A stretch of 44,237 nucleotides of DNA from UBA4582 sp964228885 (GTDB lineage: Bacteria; Pseudomonadota; Gammaproteobacteria; Pseudomonadales; Azotimanducaceae): the NCBI GenBank assembly GCA_964228885.1, contig CAXRCG010000055.1, positions 1 to 44,237 of the forward strand, written 5' to 3'. The position numbers and the translations under genes are program-made. Shown piece after piece: positions 23,904 through 32,781 of the stretch. The number at the start of each line of letters is the position of its first letter. The first letter of the stretch is position 1. The notes under the pieces were generated by a model. The model worked only from the letters and a program-made list of their open reading frames with translations, was not told the DNA's origin and searched no databases.

Positions 23904-26252
23904 CTAACGGCTATAAGTAACTTCAAGCGCGAAAGTTCGAGGTGCACCCCAACCTTGAAAACCTGCAGTTGGTCCACCAAGGAACAATGCCTGCTCCTTA
24001 TACTCAGTATCAGACAAGTTCTTTCCATACAGAGAGAAACTCAACTGACTACCATTAGACAATTCCATATCATAGCCAACCTGCGCATCCCACAATCCAT
24101 AGTTGCCTTCAAACAAACGATTGTCAGGCCCAGCTCCAGTGTTTACCAACAGGAAGTCTCCGACTCTCTTGTATCCAGTATTTGCTCTGAACACACCATC
24201 GCCCATCTGTCTCTGATAAGCGACATTCAAGGCAAGACTACGATCAGGCTGTCTGGAGTCACTGTTACCACCTAGGTTTCTAATGGTACCAGATGGCTCC
24301 GCCCCGGCTGAGCAGCCATCAAGCACATCACAAGAGAGCGTGAACGCGCCATTGTCAACGTCGATGGTGCCACCGTTCGCAGCAATCGTTAAGTTTTCAG
24401 TGATGTTCCAAGACGCCTCGAATTCAAAACCCTTCGACTCAGCCGTTCCACCATTGTTAATGATGGTATTTGTACCTGGAATGGTTCCAGCTGGTAGCGT
24501 AATAATAGAAATGAACTGCCCTGCTTCTCTTTCTAAGATGTAGTAGGCGAGGTTAAATCTCAGGTTGCCATCCAACCAATCAGATTTCAGACCAAATTCA
24601 GTCTGCTCTGCGGTTTCTGGCAAGTAGGGGGCCGTATCGGCATTAACTGACCTGATGCTGAATCCACCGGAGCGAAACCCTTCACTGTATGACGCATAAA
24701 CTCTGGCATTATCTGAGAATGCGTAATTTACAGAAGCAGTAGAAATTGTCTCCTGCCAATCATCATCAACGGTATAACTTGCACCCGGTACCTGAGGTGC
24801 ACCAGTAAAGTCGTGTTCACTTTGTCCCGGCGCATCAAACGTGCCGGTGGAATGGTTGACATATGAATTACGACCAGACTTCTCTTCATCGATTCTTCGT
24901 ACACCGACCAAAAACTCAAGATCATCTATCGGCCGCCAGGTTACGGAAGCGAAAAATGCTGATGACTCAACGTCCTCACCTGCAAACTGGGTGCTCTTGT
25001 CATTAGGAAACTGGCAAAAAGACTCTCCAATCACAGGATTTGCTCTGAAGCCCAAAGCTGCACAAGGCAAGACTTCTGCTGGGGGTAACCCAAGCGCTAC
25101 GCGGGGCAACTGAACAATGTTGTTAGTATATTGAATGTAGTCTAGTTCGGAATCATAGTAAGAATACCCAGCCATCAGGTCGATTTGCTCGTTGAGCGCA
25201 AAATCCAGCCTTAATTCCTGGGAGAAGTAATCGAAATCTTGAACCCTAAGCGGGTGCAACTGCACGATAGGCGCACTTGGACTGCCGATAAACGTACCAT
25301 CAAAATCCGATTGCGTACTATCAGTACCCGAATTATCAGCAGTGATGGAGGTTAATGACAATCTGTCTGAGATATCCCAATTTAGGCGAAGAGACAGTTG
25401 ATCAACCTGATAACTGGTAGGTGTTTCCTTATCTGCCAACGTAACAAACCTGTTATCACCATCGTACAACGCATCTTGCGGCGTAATTTCTGTATTATCA
25501 TCTATACGGTCATACGTAAGAATGGCGTCAAACGTGTCGTTTGGCGCCCAACGTAATGCCAGTGTCTGTGACTGAAAATCGATATCACCCTGTTCGCCGC
25601 CTATTGTCAGGTTATCGTAAAAACCATCCTGAGTTCGACTAATCGCCCCGATTTTCAACGCTAGCGTGTCATCAATGAGCGGGATATTGACCCGAGCTTT
25701 GACAGTTTGACCATTGTAATTACCCAATATAGCACTCGCTGCAAAGCCTAGATCATTAAACTGAGGCTTTACCCGATTCACTACAATATTCCCGCCAATC
25801 GTATTTCGACCAAACAATACGCCCTGGGGACCGCGATTTATCTCCATGCTTTCAACGTCAAACACGTCAATCAGAGCACCTGTACTTGAGCCCATTTGCA
25901 CACCGTCGACGATCACTGCGACCTGCGGACTCTGTGTTTTTTCACTACCGGGATATCCAACCCCTCGAATATAGATTGTGCTGTTACCGGGTCCGGCAGC
26001 ATTCATACCAATGTAGACATTGGGTGCGAGACCATCAAAATCTCGTAGAGTTTGAGGTTTCAGTTGATTGATTTGTTCCTCGCCGAACACCGTCACGGAC
26101 AATGGAACGTCTTGCACCGATTCGTTTTTACGACGTGAAGTAACAATGACTTCTTCCATCGTGTTTACAGATTCCTCCGCTATCACAAGCTGAGGCATAT
26201 ATAACGGCGCTACTATCAACGCAGCACTGATAAAGACTTTATTGATTTTCAT
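23904..26252 (-). CDS. TonB-dependent outer-membrane receptor
   Basis: A 782-aa receptor. A signal peptide is visible (about residues 1-25, ending VIAEE), followed by MEEVIVTSRRKNESVQDVPLSVTVFG, the TonB-box/plug start common in marine and sphingomonad receptors. The plug continues with NVYIGMNAAG...STIYIRGVGYPG and RGPQGVLFGRNTIGGNIVV. The remainder is a beta-barrel ending in a C-terminal aromatic-basic strand (FALEVTYSR). It energises uptake of a large or scarce ligand across the outer membrane. A GGGGGGA site precedes the ATG, and a conserved palindrome lies about 60-80 bp upstream. It has its own terminator. The ligand is unknown, probably the same class as for the second receptor. Confidence 0.93.
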   Translation of the reverse strand: MKINKVFISAALIVAPLYMPQLVIAEESVNTMEEVIVTSRRKNESVQDVPLSVTVFGEEQINQLKPQTLRDFDGLAPNVYIGMNAAGPGNSTIYIRGVGYPGSEKTQSPQVAVIVDGVQMGSSTGALIDVFDVESMEINRGPQGVLFGRNTIGGNIVVNRVKPQFNDLGFAASAILGNYNGQTVKARVNIPLIDDTLALKIGAISRTQDGFYDNLTIGGEQGDIDFQSQTLALRWAPNDTFDAILTYDRIDDNTEITPQDALYDGDNRFVTLADKETPTSYQVDQLSLRLNWDISDRLSLTSITADNSGTDSTQSDFDGTFIGSPSAPIVQLHPLRVQDFDYFSQELRLDFALNEQIDLMAGYSYYDSELDYIQYTNNIVQLPRVALGLPPAEVLPCAALGFRANPVIGESFCQFPNDKSTQFAGEDVESSAFFASVTWRPIDDLEFLVGVRRIDEEKSGRNSYVNHSTGTFDAPGQSEHDFTGAPQVPGASYTVDDDWQETISTASVNYAFSDNARVYASYSEGFRSGGFSIRSVNADTAPYLPETAEQTEFGLKSDWLDGNLRFNLAYYILEREAGQFISIITLPAGTIPGTNTIINNGGTAESKGFEFEASWNITENLTIAANGGTIDVDNGAFTLSCDVLDGCSAGAEPSGTIRNLGGNSDSRQPDRSLALNVAYQRQMGDGVFRANTGYKRVGDFLLVNTGAGPDNRLFEGNYGLWDAQVGYDMELSNGSQLSFSLYGKNLSDTEYKEQALFLGGPTAGFQGWGAPRTFALEVTYSR

Positions 26253-26273
26253 TTTTCCCCCCGATAAATTATT

Positions 26274-26290
26274 CGTCTAGGTTATAGACG
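26274..26290. promoter_or_regulatory. Inverted repeat in the receptor leader
   Basis: CGTCTA-GGTTA-TAGACG, a perfect 6-bp inverted repeat with 5-bp spacer, 21 bp upstream of the receptor ATG. It could be an mRNA hairpin in the 5' UTR or an operator. Confidence 0.4.
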
Positions 26291-26313
26291 TTCAGGTTGC
26301 GTTTTTTTTTGTA

Positions 26314-26335
26314 AAACAGTCAACCTATCCTGTTT
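26314..26335. promoter_or_regulatory. Shared 22-bp operator, copy A (receptor 1 / nitroreductase)
   Basis: AAACAGTCA-ACCT-ATCCTGTTT. It matches copies B and C at the outer AAACA and TGTTT arms and in the left half-site; the right half-site is less symmetric. It lies between the divergent TonB receptor and nitroreductase genes. Confidence 0.6.
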
Positions 26336-26521
26336 TATATAGAGGGACTTTAAGACTGTCAACAATTTGCGAAAAGCAATTTCCGACGAAATGTGTTTTA
26401 TTGCCACATTAAACCTTCTCATTTACTGTCGTCCGGTGCGGGTAACAGCTTAGCAGCAGCGACGCTCACCCAATCGAGACGACTACTTTTTGTATTTTTA
26501 CCCCAATTAATCGGAGCTAAA

Positions 26522-27136
26522 ATGTCTGAGCAATTCTCATTAAACGAAGCTATTTTCAACTGTCGAGCCATGCGACGCATAAAATCAGATAAGGTGCCGG
26601 AAGAGATGTTACTGCAACTGATTGACGCCGCAAATCAGGCGCCTTCCGGCTCAAACACACAAAACGCACGCTGGATTGTTGTTCGAGATCCGAATGTCAA
26701 ACAGGCGCTAGCAGACTTGAACCGAAAGCATGGGGCGCCTTACATCGCAGCAAGTGTCGAAAACCCAGCAAGTGAGAAACAAAAGCGGATGCTGGATGCA
26801 GTGGTGTGGCAAATGGACCATATGCACGAGATACCCGCCCTGATCGTAGCGTGTTTTGACTACCCAGAAAAAGTCGAAGGGCTCGGGGTTTACCGGAGCG
26901 CAGGTTCAGTATGGCCAGGTATCCAGAATTTACTTCTGACGGCACGCTCTTTAGGTCTGGGCGCTGCCCCAACGACCTTGGCACTCCGAGATCAGGATGC
27001 TGTTAGGCAAGTACTGAACCTACCGGACACTTTTGCATCTCTATGCCTAATTCCCGTTGGCTATCCAATCGGGAAATTTGGACCGGTTGTGCGCAAACCG
27101 CGATCTGAAACGATGCGGTTCGATAGCTGGACATAG
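26522..27136 (+). CDS. Nitroreductase-family flavoprotein
   Basis: From ATG 26522 the product is 204 aa. It has the nitroreductase FMN-binding opening CRAMRRIKSDKVPEEMLLQLIDAANQAPSGSNTQ and the later LLLTARSLGLGAAPTTLA and LIPVGYPIGK segments. Members reduce nitro groups, quinones, enones or dehydrogenate/dehalogenate substrates with NAD(P)H. The frame extends upstream to 26393, but that stretch does not look like coding sequence and would cross the regulatory region. GGAGC sits seven bases before the chosen ATG. It is divergent from the TonB receptor and followed 42 bp later by the ThuA-like gene, probably one transcript. The shared operator lies upstream. Confidence 0.88.
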   Translation: MSEQFSLNEAIFNCRAMRRIKSDKVPEEMLLQLIDAANQAPSGSNTQNARWIVVRDPNVKQALADLNRKHGAPYIAASVENPASEKQKRMLDAVVWQMDHMHEIPALIVACFDYPEKVEGLGVYRSAGSVWPGIQNLLLTARSLGLGAAPTTLALRDQDAVRQVLNLPDTFASLCLIPVGYPIGKFGPVVRKPRSETMRFDSWT

Positions 27137-27178
27137 ACCAGATCAAAATATTCCTTTAACGATACTCTAGGTGCAAAA

Positions 27179-27922
27179 ATGACAGACCAACGAATCGATG
27201 TTTATCTTATTTGCAACGCAAAATACCATGACACGAATTTTTCTAGACTCGAGTTGCTAAAACTGCTCGCTGAACACGAAGACGTTTGGGTTAGGGTCGC
27301 TGATAGCTACGCTGATATTGAAGCGATAAAAAAAGCTAAGCTATTGATAACTTATACGTGCGATCTCTGCCCGACAGAACAACAGCAACACGGGTTACGT
27401 GAATTTCTTGAAAATGGTGGGCGCTGGTTAGCGTTACACGGGACAAATGCTCTGGTTGAATTCGTCGACGGTAAAGCCGACACACCGGATAAGGCACCAC
27501 ATCTGATGCAAAGTCTTGGTTCACGGTTTGTGGCACACCCTGCTCAACAATCATTCACTGTGCACGTCACAGACGAAGCCCACCCTGTCACTGAGGGTAT
27601 CGAAGACTTCGAAATTGATGACGAACCCTACTATTGTGAATTTTTCGGAGACAACAAAATATTGTTAGAGGCCAGTTATGATGCTCCCTCGACGGGTTAT
27701 GTCCGTTCTAACTTCGGTATTGATCGAAAATCTCAGCCGCAAATGTACCTTCACCCAGTTGGTGAAGGAGAAGTGCTTTACATGATGCTGGGCCATTGCA
27801 GCGGTAAATACGATATGCAACCCCTGATGGACGTTGCACCCATATCGCGCTGCGCCTGGAACTATCCAATCTTCTATGAACTGCTCAGGCGCAGTATCAA
27901 GTGGGGAATTGCCGCCGCCTAG
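27179..27922 (+). CDS. ThuA-like domain protein
   Basis: A 247-aa soluble protein with the ThuA (class I glutamine-amidotransferase-like) pattern: VYLICNAKYHDTNFSRLELLKLL at the start, AKLLITYTCDLCPTEQQQHGLREFLENGGRWLALHGTNA in the middle, then HPVTEGIEDFEIDDEPYY and VLYMMLGHCSGKYD. ThuA proteins are linked to trehalose and other sugar or cyclitol use, but the enzymatic role is unsettled, and many sit in catabolic islands. AGGTG precedes the ATG. It ends 9 bp from the convergent stop of the second crotonase gene. Confidence 0.87.
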   Translation: MTDQRIDVYLICNAKYHDTNFSRLELLKLLAEHEDVWVRVADSYADIEAIKKAKLLITYTCDLCPTEQQQHGLREFLENGGRWLALHGTNALVEFVDGKADTPDKAPHLMQSLGSRFVAHPAQQSFTVHVTDEAHPVTEGIEDFEIDDEPYYCEFFGDNKILLEASYDAPSTGYVRSNFGIDRKSQPQMYLHPVGEGEVLYMMLGHCSGKYDMQPLMDVAPISRCAWNYPIFYELLRRSIKWGIAAA

Positions 27923-27931
27923 CCTGAGACG

Positions 27932-28837
27932 TCAATCCGGCATTTGATCGTGAGCAACAAGGTTTCCAGAGGCATCCCGAGTCTCGGCGCCTTCGACACG
28001 GGCACGACTATCACCAAAGGGCGCATCACGGTCTCTGAGCGCTGGTCCGAGGCCCTCTGTCGCAATTTGTTTAAAGACATCTTTTGCGGCTCTCGTTGTA
28101 TGTGCCCGGGCATCATTCTCCGCAGCCAGTCGCTGCAGCGTTTGCGCGCCCATGAGTTCCATCCCAACATTGATAATCCGCTTGTTAGTTGACAACATTT
28201 CCGGATCAATCCAGCTCATGCGATCAGCCAGACCTTCAACTTCCGCCTCCAGCTGATCTTCAGGTACCGACTTTAAAACCAGTCCAATTTTTGCAGCATC
28301 TTCTCCACTCAACGTATCACCGGTTAGCAATAATCGTTTCGTCCATTGGGGACCGCAGTGATACAACCACATTTGATTGGGCGCGGCCCCCATATTGCGC
28401 AGCGCGGAATATCCAATATTCGCTGTGTCGGAACAGATCAGAATATCGCAATACAACGCAAGATCGGTACCTCCTGCAAGGCAGTGCCCGTGAATCTGGG
28501 CTATCGATGGCTTATGCATATCGAATAAAGTTCGCAGACTCCGCTGGAATCGTTCGATGTTCCAAGCATCATCATCAAAACCAACCCCCCTGCGACGCAT
28601 CACACCATCATCCAACTTTTTTCGAGAGGCAGTTAGATCATAACCTGCACAAAATGAGGAACCCGAACCTTTCAACACAACACAATGAACTGACTTATCA
28701 TCGTCAGCCTCCCAAAGCGCGTCGCGAAGTTCCTCGACCAAATCAATTGACAGCGCATTGCGTTTCTCCGGTCGATTAAGCGTAATTCTGGCTCTGCCAT
28801 TTTCTACCTGATAAAGAATATTCTCGTATGTCGGCAT
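27932..28837 (-). CDS. Enoyl-CoA hydratase/isomerase (crotonase) family protein
   Basis: This 301-aa crotonase has ITLNRPEKRNALS at the start, the first oxyanion-hole element SSFCAGYDLTA (around residue 60) and the second in QIHGHCLAGGTDLALYCDILICS. The region normally holding the catalytic Glu pair reads YSALRNMGAAPNQMWLYHCG, without the usual acidic residues. It may therefore catalyse isomerisation, decarboxylation or another crotonase reaction rather than simple hydration. A strong GGAGGG site precedes the ATG. It stands alone on the minus strand, convergent with ThuA and divergent from the PhyH gene. Confidence 0.88.
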   Translation of the reverse strand: MPTYENILYQVENGRARITLNRPEKRNALSIDLVEELRDALWEADDDKSVHCVVLKGSGSSFCAGYDLTASRKKLDDGVMRRRGVGFDDDAWNIERFQRSLRTLFDMHKPSIAQIHGHCLAGGTDLALYCDILICSDTANIGYSALRNMGAAPNQMWLYHCGPQWTKRLLLTGDTLSGEDAAKIGLVLKSVPEDQLEAEVEGLADRMSWIDPEMLSTNKRIINVGMELMGAQTLQRLAAENDARAHTTRAAKDVFKQIATEGLGPALRDRDAPFGDSRARVEGAETRDASGNLVAHDQMPD

Positions 28838-29008
28838 CTTGCCCTCCGCAGATTAATTTGATGAATAGATAAAGATTACACTATGTGAACGCATCGAATC
28901 ATTCAAACAAGACAGAAAAAATGGCGATTCATAGCTTCCAGTACCAATATCCCACATTGTGTATTAGCATCGTAAGCATCCAGACGTGAAAGCAGGAGCA
29001 ATCTAGCC

Positions 29009-29938
29009 ATGACAATGCCAGCCAGAACTCAAAGCGCTACCATCACTTCAAGTCAAGTCGCTGAATTCAATCGCGACGGCGCTATTTTACTCCCCAACTT
29101 GCTTGACGATCATTGGGTACAAGTGCTGGCGGAGGGCCTAGAATATGCCAATGCCCATCCAGACGGTATGTCTGCTGGTGTTTCCATGCCACTGAGAATC
29201 GATCAATTTCCCGCGTCCCATTCACCGAAACTCAAGCAATTGCTGGACGACTCACCGATCGCTGAAATTGTCGGCTCAATACTAAACGCACCCGTTAGAT
29301 TTTATATGGACCAGATGTTCTACAAGCCGGCGGGGCTCATCGCGCCAAGCGCGTGGCACCAAGACACGTGCTATTACAATGTCGATGGCCATCAATTAAT
29401 ACGCGCCTGGGTTTGTGCAGACCCTGTGCCGCGCAATATCAGCCTTGAGGTACTGCGGGGTTCTCACCTTTGGAATGTGACCTATCGGCCACCTGTAGGC
29501 ATGGACCCAGAGAGTGATCCGACTGGGGCAGCACGGCTAAATGAAAGGTTCGACAGAGGCGAAACACTGATAGGCAAGGAGGCATTTGAACAATGGACCT
29601 ATTTCGACTCCTTTCTAGACCCCTCCTTACCCGTGCTGCCCAACATAGAGCAATCAAGAGATTCCTTTGACATTCTAGGATGGGATTACCAACCCGGGGA
29701 CGTCATTTTATTCCACGGTAACATTGTCCATTCAGCACTGGGGGGAGTTGAGTTGCCACACCCTCGAAGATCGCACGCATCACTCTGGGCGGGACCTGAT
29801 GTCCGCTATCTTAAGCGCAGGAGTCAATCGATCCCTGACCCCAAAACACTATATGATCATGATCCGCAAACCGGTCAGTCACTCTCAGACTTCCCCAACG
29901 TATTTCCTATCGCCTGGGCACCAACGAATAATCAATAG
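29009..29938 (+). CDS. Phytanoyl-CoA dioxygenase (PhyH) family protein
   Basis: A 309-aa non-haem Fe(II)/2-oxoglutarate oxygenase. It begins with a helix-rich NRDGAILLPNLLDDHWV segment, carries WHQDTCYYN with iron ligands His117 and Asp119, and has a distal His in ILFHGNIVHSALGG followed by an Arg-containing strand (RRSHASLW) that binds 2-oxoglutarate. Bacterial PhyH proteins hydroxylate diverse substrates, including lipids, alkaloids and ectoine. AGGAG lies 11 bases ahead of the ATG. It is flanked by a divergent crotonase gene and a convergent transporter gene and seems monocistronic. It likely supplies an extra hydroxylation step for the imported compound. Confidence 0.88.
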   Translation: MTMPARTQSATITSSQVAEFNRDGAILLPNLLDDHWVQVLAEGLEYANAHPDGMSAGVSMPLRIDQFPASHSPKLKQLLDDSPIAEIVGSILNAPVRFYMDQMFYKPAGLIAPSAWHQDTCYYNVDGHQLIRAWVCADPVPRNISLEVLRGSHLWNVTYRPPVGMDPESDPTGAARLNERFDRGETLIGKEAFEQWTYFDSFLDPSLPVLPNIEQSRDSFDILGWDYQPGDVILFHGNIVHSALGGVELPHPRRSHASLWAGPDVRYLKRRSQSIPDPKTLYDHDPQTGQSLSDFPNVFPIAWAPTNNQ

Positions 29939-30000
29939 CCCTGAGACGCTACGGTGGCAACCTTAGCGGCGATCAGACTATACGAAGACTAGTGAAGAGA

Positions 30001-31407
30001 TCACCGTCTCCTGGCTAACAGCTCCTCTACTGTATCCCTATGCTGGGCCCGCGTAATAGAGAAAAAACTAATACACACAACGGAAATCGCTGTGAGTACA
30101 AGGACAGTAGGGCCCTGAACCCAACCAAACCTGGCAACCGCCGATGCTGGTACCGAAGCGACGGAAGCACCAGGCTCAATCCCGGCCAAATCCACGACAA
30201 AACCCGCAAGTACGGGTCCTGCGCCACCGACCATTTTCCCGGCAAAGGAAGCTGCGGCATAATAGATGCCTTCCTGTCTTTCACCATGTATTCGCTCATG
30301 CTCATCGGTAATATCTGCAATCATTGAACCAATCATGGGTAGCGCAGCCCCCAAACCCACAGCAGAAAAGAAGCCGCTGCTAATAATGTAGAGCCAACCA
30401 ACCAGTTCAGCATCGTCCGGCAGTGCCCCTAACAGCTTCAAAATGATAATGACCGAGGTGAAAAACGCGTACCAACACATGCCAGTGATAAACAGCACTT
30501 TTTTCTCCGTCATCAGCGCAGACAAAGGTCTGCTCGCGGCGCTACCACAAATCATTCCGACGATCGCACAAGTAAAAAGAAGGGAAAGCATGTTGGGGGT
30601 TAGGGCAAAAAAATAAGTCGCCGTATAGAGAATCAGCGCCTGAATCATGCCCTGTGAAATTCCGAAAATGACACTGGAACAGACGACGGCGGTGAAAGAG
30701 GGGATTTTGAATGCGAGGCGCACCTCAGACACAACCCGAGTGACTGAAAACTTCTCTTTAGTAGGTACTCTAAGGGTTGGAATTTTGTGGTGGGTGGCGA
30801 GCGCGGTAACAAGAATGCCGCCCATTAACAAAGGGACAGCAGCCACTGCAAATACGGGATAGGCCGCTGGATTCAATTGGCCATTCGCGTAGTCCTCGGT
30901 GGCGCCAAAAAATAGATGATTCGCTCCGATCAACACGGCAAACATACCAAGCAATTGGAATATTGTCCGAAGCGAAGAAAGCAGCGTTCGCTCGTCGTAA
31001 TCCTCAGTAAGCTCAGCGCCAAGCGCCATATAGGGCACGGTATAAAAAGTCATCGTCGTGCGAACCAACACCGCGAAGCCGCATAACCAGAGGAACAGCC
31101 CCAGCGTGCCGAGTCCTTGTGGAGGGACAAATAAAAAATAAAAACTTAGCGCGAAAGGAATTGCTGCCAGATACATAAAAGGGTGTCTACGCCCATAGCG
31201 CGACACGGTTGAGTCTGACCAGGAACCGACAATTGGATCGCTTAAGGCATCGAAGCATAACGCGATAAATACGGCAATGCCCGCCAGTGTTCCGGATAAT
31301 CCCAGCACCTGATTGAAAAAAAACAACAAATAAAAACCAAATGCGGCGCTCTTGATGCCTTCCGGTAATTGGCCAACACCATAGCCTAGTCTCAAGTACC
31401 AACTCAT
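30001..31407 (-). CDS. MFS transporter, GPH-like
   Basis: A 468-aa protein with about 12 TM helices. It starts MSWYLRLGYGVGQLPEGIKSAAF and has the GPH first-loop pattern FDALSDPIVGSWSDSTVSRYGRRHPFMYL. It is the last gene of the minus-strand unit headed by the second TonB receptor (83 bp after the preceding MFS gene). The substrate is probably a cleaved product generated by the periplasmic DUF3604 protein. Direction (uptake) is inferred from the family. The tail is rich in Arg (LARRR), consistent with a cytoplasmic C-terminus. Confidence 0.87.
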   Translation of the reverse strand: MSWYLRLGYGVGQLPEGIKSAAFGFYLLFFFNQVLGLSGTLAGIAVFIALCFDALSDPIVGSWSDSTVSRYGRRHPFMYLAAIPFALSFYFLFVPPQGLGTLGLFLWLCGFAVLVRTTMTFYTVPYMALGAELTEDYDERTLLSSLRTIFQLLGMFAVLIGANHLFFGATEDYANGQLNPAAYPVFAVAAVPLLMGGILVTALATHHKIPTLRVPTKEKFSVTRVVSEVRLAFKIPSFTAVVCSSVIFGISQGMIQALILYTATYFFALTPNMLSLLFTCAIVGMICGSAASRPLSALMTEKKVLFITGMCWYAFFTSVIIILKLLGALPDDAELVGWLYIISSGFFSAVGLGAALPMIGSMIADITDEHERIHGERQEGIYYAAASFAGKMVGGAGPVLAGFVVDLAGIEPGASVASVPASAVARFGWVQGPTVLVLTAISVVCISFFSITRAQHRDTVEELLARRR

Positions 31408-31490
31408 TGGCTAGATAACCCACTGGAGCTTTTTGCTATTGTATTCACTTCTCAACCCCGCAAAACATTTTGCATGTCGTCGCACTTAAG

Positions 31491-32765
31491 TCAGGCGCGA
31501 ATCAGGCCTTCATCGAGATCTGGATCAGTAGACATCGCCTTCGATGTCCAGAAATAACCAATCGCGGCGACTAATGCTGCTAGCGTACATACTATCAGTA
31601 ACGCGTAGTTTAGCGAGCGGGCGCCATAGTCTATTGCCAAATAGTCACTTATCAAGCCGATGAGCAAGGGGCCAAGCGCTAGACCTACCAGGCTGTTAAT
31701 CAACAGCGCAAAGGAAGTGGCCAGCGCCCGTTCACCGGAACTCACCGAGGATTGCAGCATCGATAACGATGCGCCCTGGGGAATCATAAAAAGCGCATAG
31801 GTCAGCGCAAAAAAAACAAGAAAACCCTGCAGACTTGGAGCTGACAGGCAAAACCAAAAAACCGCTACCGACGCGATGATAAATATCGCGGGAATCCATG
31901 CGCGCCAACGGGCGTTCCTTTTACCCAGATAGTCTGTAAGGTAACCGCCGATAATGGGCCCAGGGATGCCACCAGCAAAGTAGGTTAAACCCAGATATAA
32001 CCCTACTTTACTCAGAGAGACATCAAAACTTCTCAGCATAATAGGCGCTAACCACAGAGCCATGGCATAGCCAACCATCGTGAGCATTGCGAAAGATATG
32101 CTGAGCCGCACGTACACCCTGTTCGAGATAAGAGACACGAGGGTTTTCCTCATATCTGCTGCTTCTTTAGCGCGCTCAACCCCTGTATCAAAGGTACCCC
32201 GCTTCGGCTCCCTGACGGTAAAAAACAATATCACCCCAAGTAAAATCCCAGGCAAGCCAAGTGCCATGAAAGTTAGCCGCCAACCAAGCATTTCACCAAG
32301 CAGACCACCCACCATCAGTCCACCGCCAGTGCCAATCACTGCACCGGTGACATAAACCCCCATGGCCCGGGCTCGCTCGCTTGGCTTAAAGTAATCAGCA
32401 ATGATCGAATACGTTGGTGGGCTGCCGCCAGCTTCACCAACGCCGACACCTAGTCTCGCCAGAAAAAGGCTTACGAAGCCTGTTGCGGCACCACACAGCG
32501 CGGTCATCCCACTCCAGATAACCAAAGCCGCAGCCAATATATTTTTTCGATTAGATTTATCTGCGAACCGAGCGATGGGCAGACTCATCAAGGCATAAAA
32601 AAGTGCAAACGCCAACCCCGCCAACAACCCCATTTGGGTGTCGGTCAACGTAAACTCTCCTTTGATGTCCTCCATCAGTATCGACATTATTAGTCGATCG
32701 GCGATGTTCAGAACTGAGGCGAGCGTCAGAATGAAAAGTACATAATAGCGGTAATATTGACTCAT
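31491..32765 (-). CDS. MFS transporter, spinster-like subgroup
   Basis: The 424-aa carrier opens YYVLFILTLASVLNIADRLIMSIL, the pattern of spinster-type bacterial MFS proteins. It continues with LPIARFADKSNRKNIL (loop 2-3 motif) and RLGVGVGEAGGSPPTYSIIADYF (motif B/C region). About 12 TM helices are apparent. Subfamily members next to catabolic genes commonly move organic acids, lipids or aromatic compounds. It starts 16 bp after the DUF3604 gene, strongly suggesting one operon, and is followed by a second MFS gene of a different subgroup. Two unrelated carriers in one operon suggest uptake of two cleavage products or import plus export. Confidence 0.88.
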   Translation of the reverse strand: MSQYYRYYVLFILTLASVLNIADRLIMSILMEDIKGEFTLTDTQMGLLAGLAFALFYALMSLPIARFADKSNRKNILAAALVIWSGMTALCGAATGFVSLFLARLGVGVGEAGGSPPTYSIIADYFKPSERARAMGVYVTGAVIGTGGGLMVGGLLGEMLGWRLTFMALGLPGILLGVILFFTVREPKRGTFDTGVERAKEAADMRKTLVSLISNRVYVRLSISFAMLTMVGYAMALWLAPIMLRSFDVSLSKVGLYLGLTYFAGGIPGPIIGGYLTDYLGKRNARWRAWIPAIFIIASVAVFWFCLSAPSLQGFLVFFALTYALFMIPQGASLSMLQSSVSSGERALATSFALLINSLVGLALGPLLIGLISDYLAIDYGARSLNYALLIVCTLAALVAAIGYFWTSKAMSTDPDLDEGLIRA

Positions 32766-32781
32766 CTATTATTTGACGTCG

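Noticed and set aside
26393..26521. N-terminal extension of the nitroreductase
   Set aside because: It has no family likeness, and ATG 26522 has a proper ribosome-binding site.
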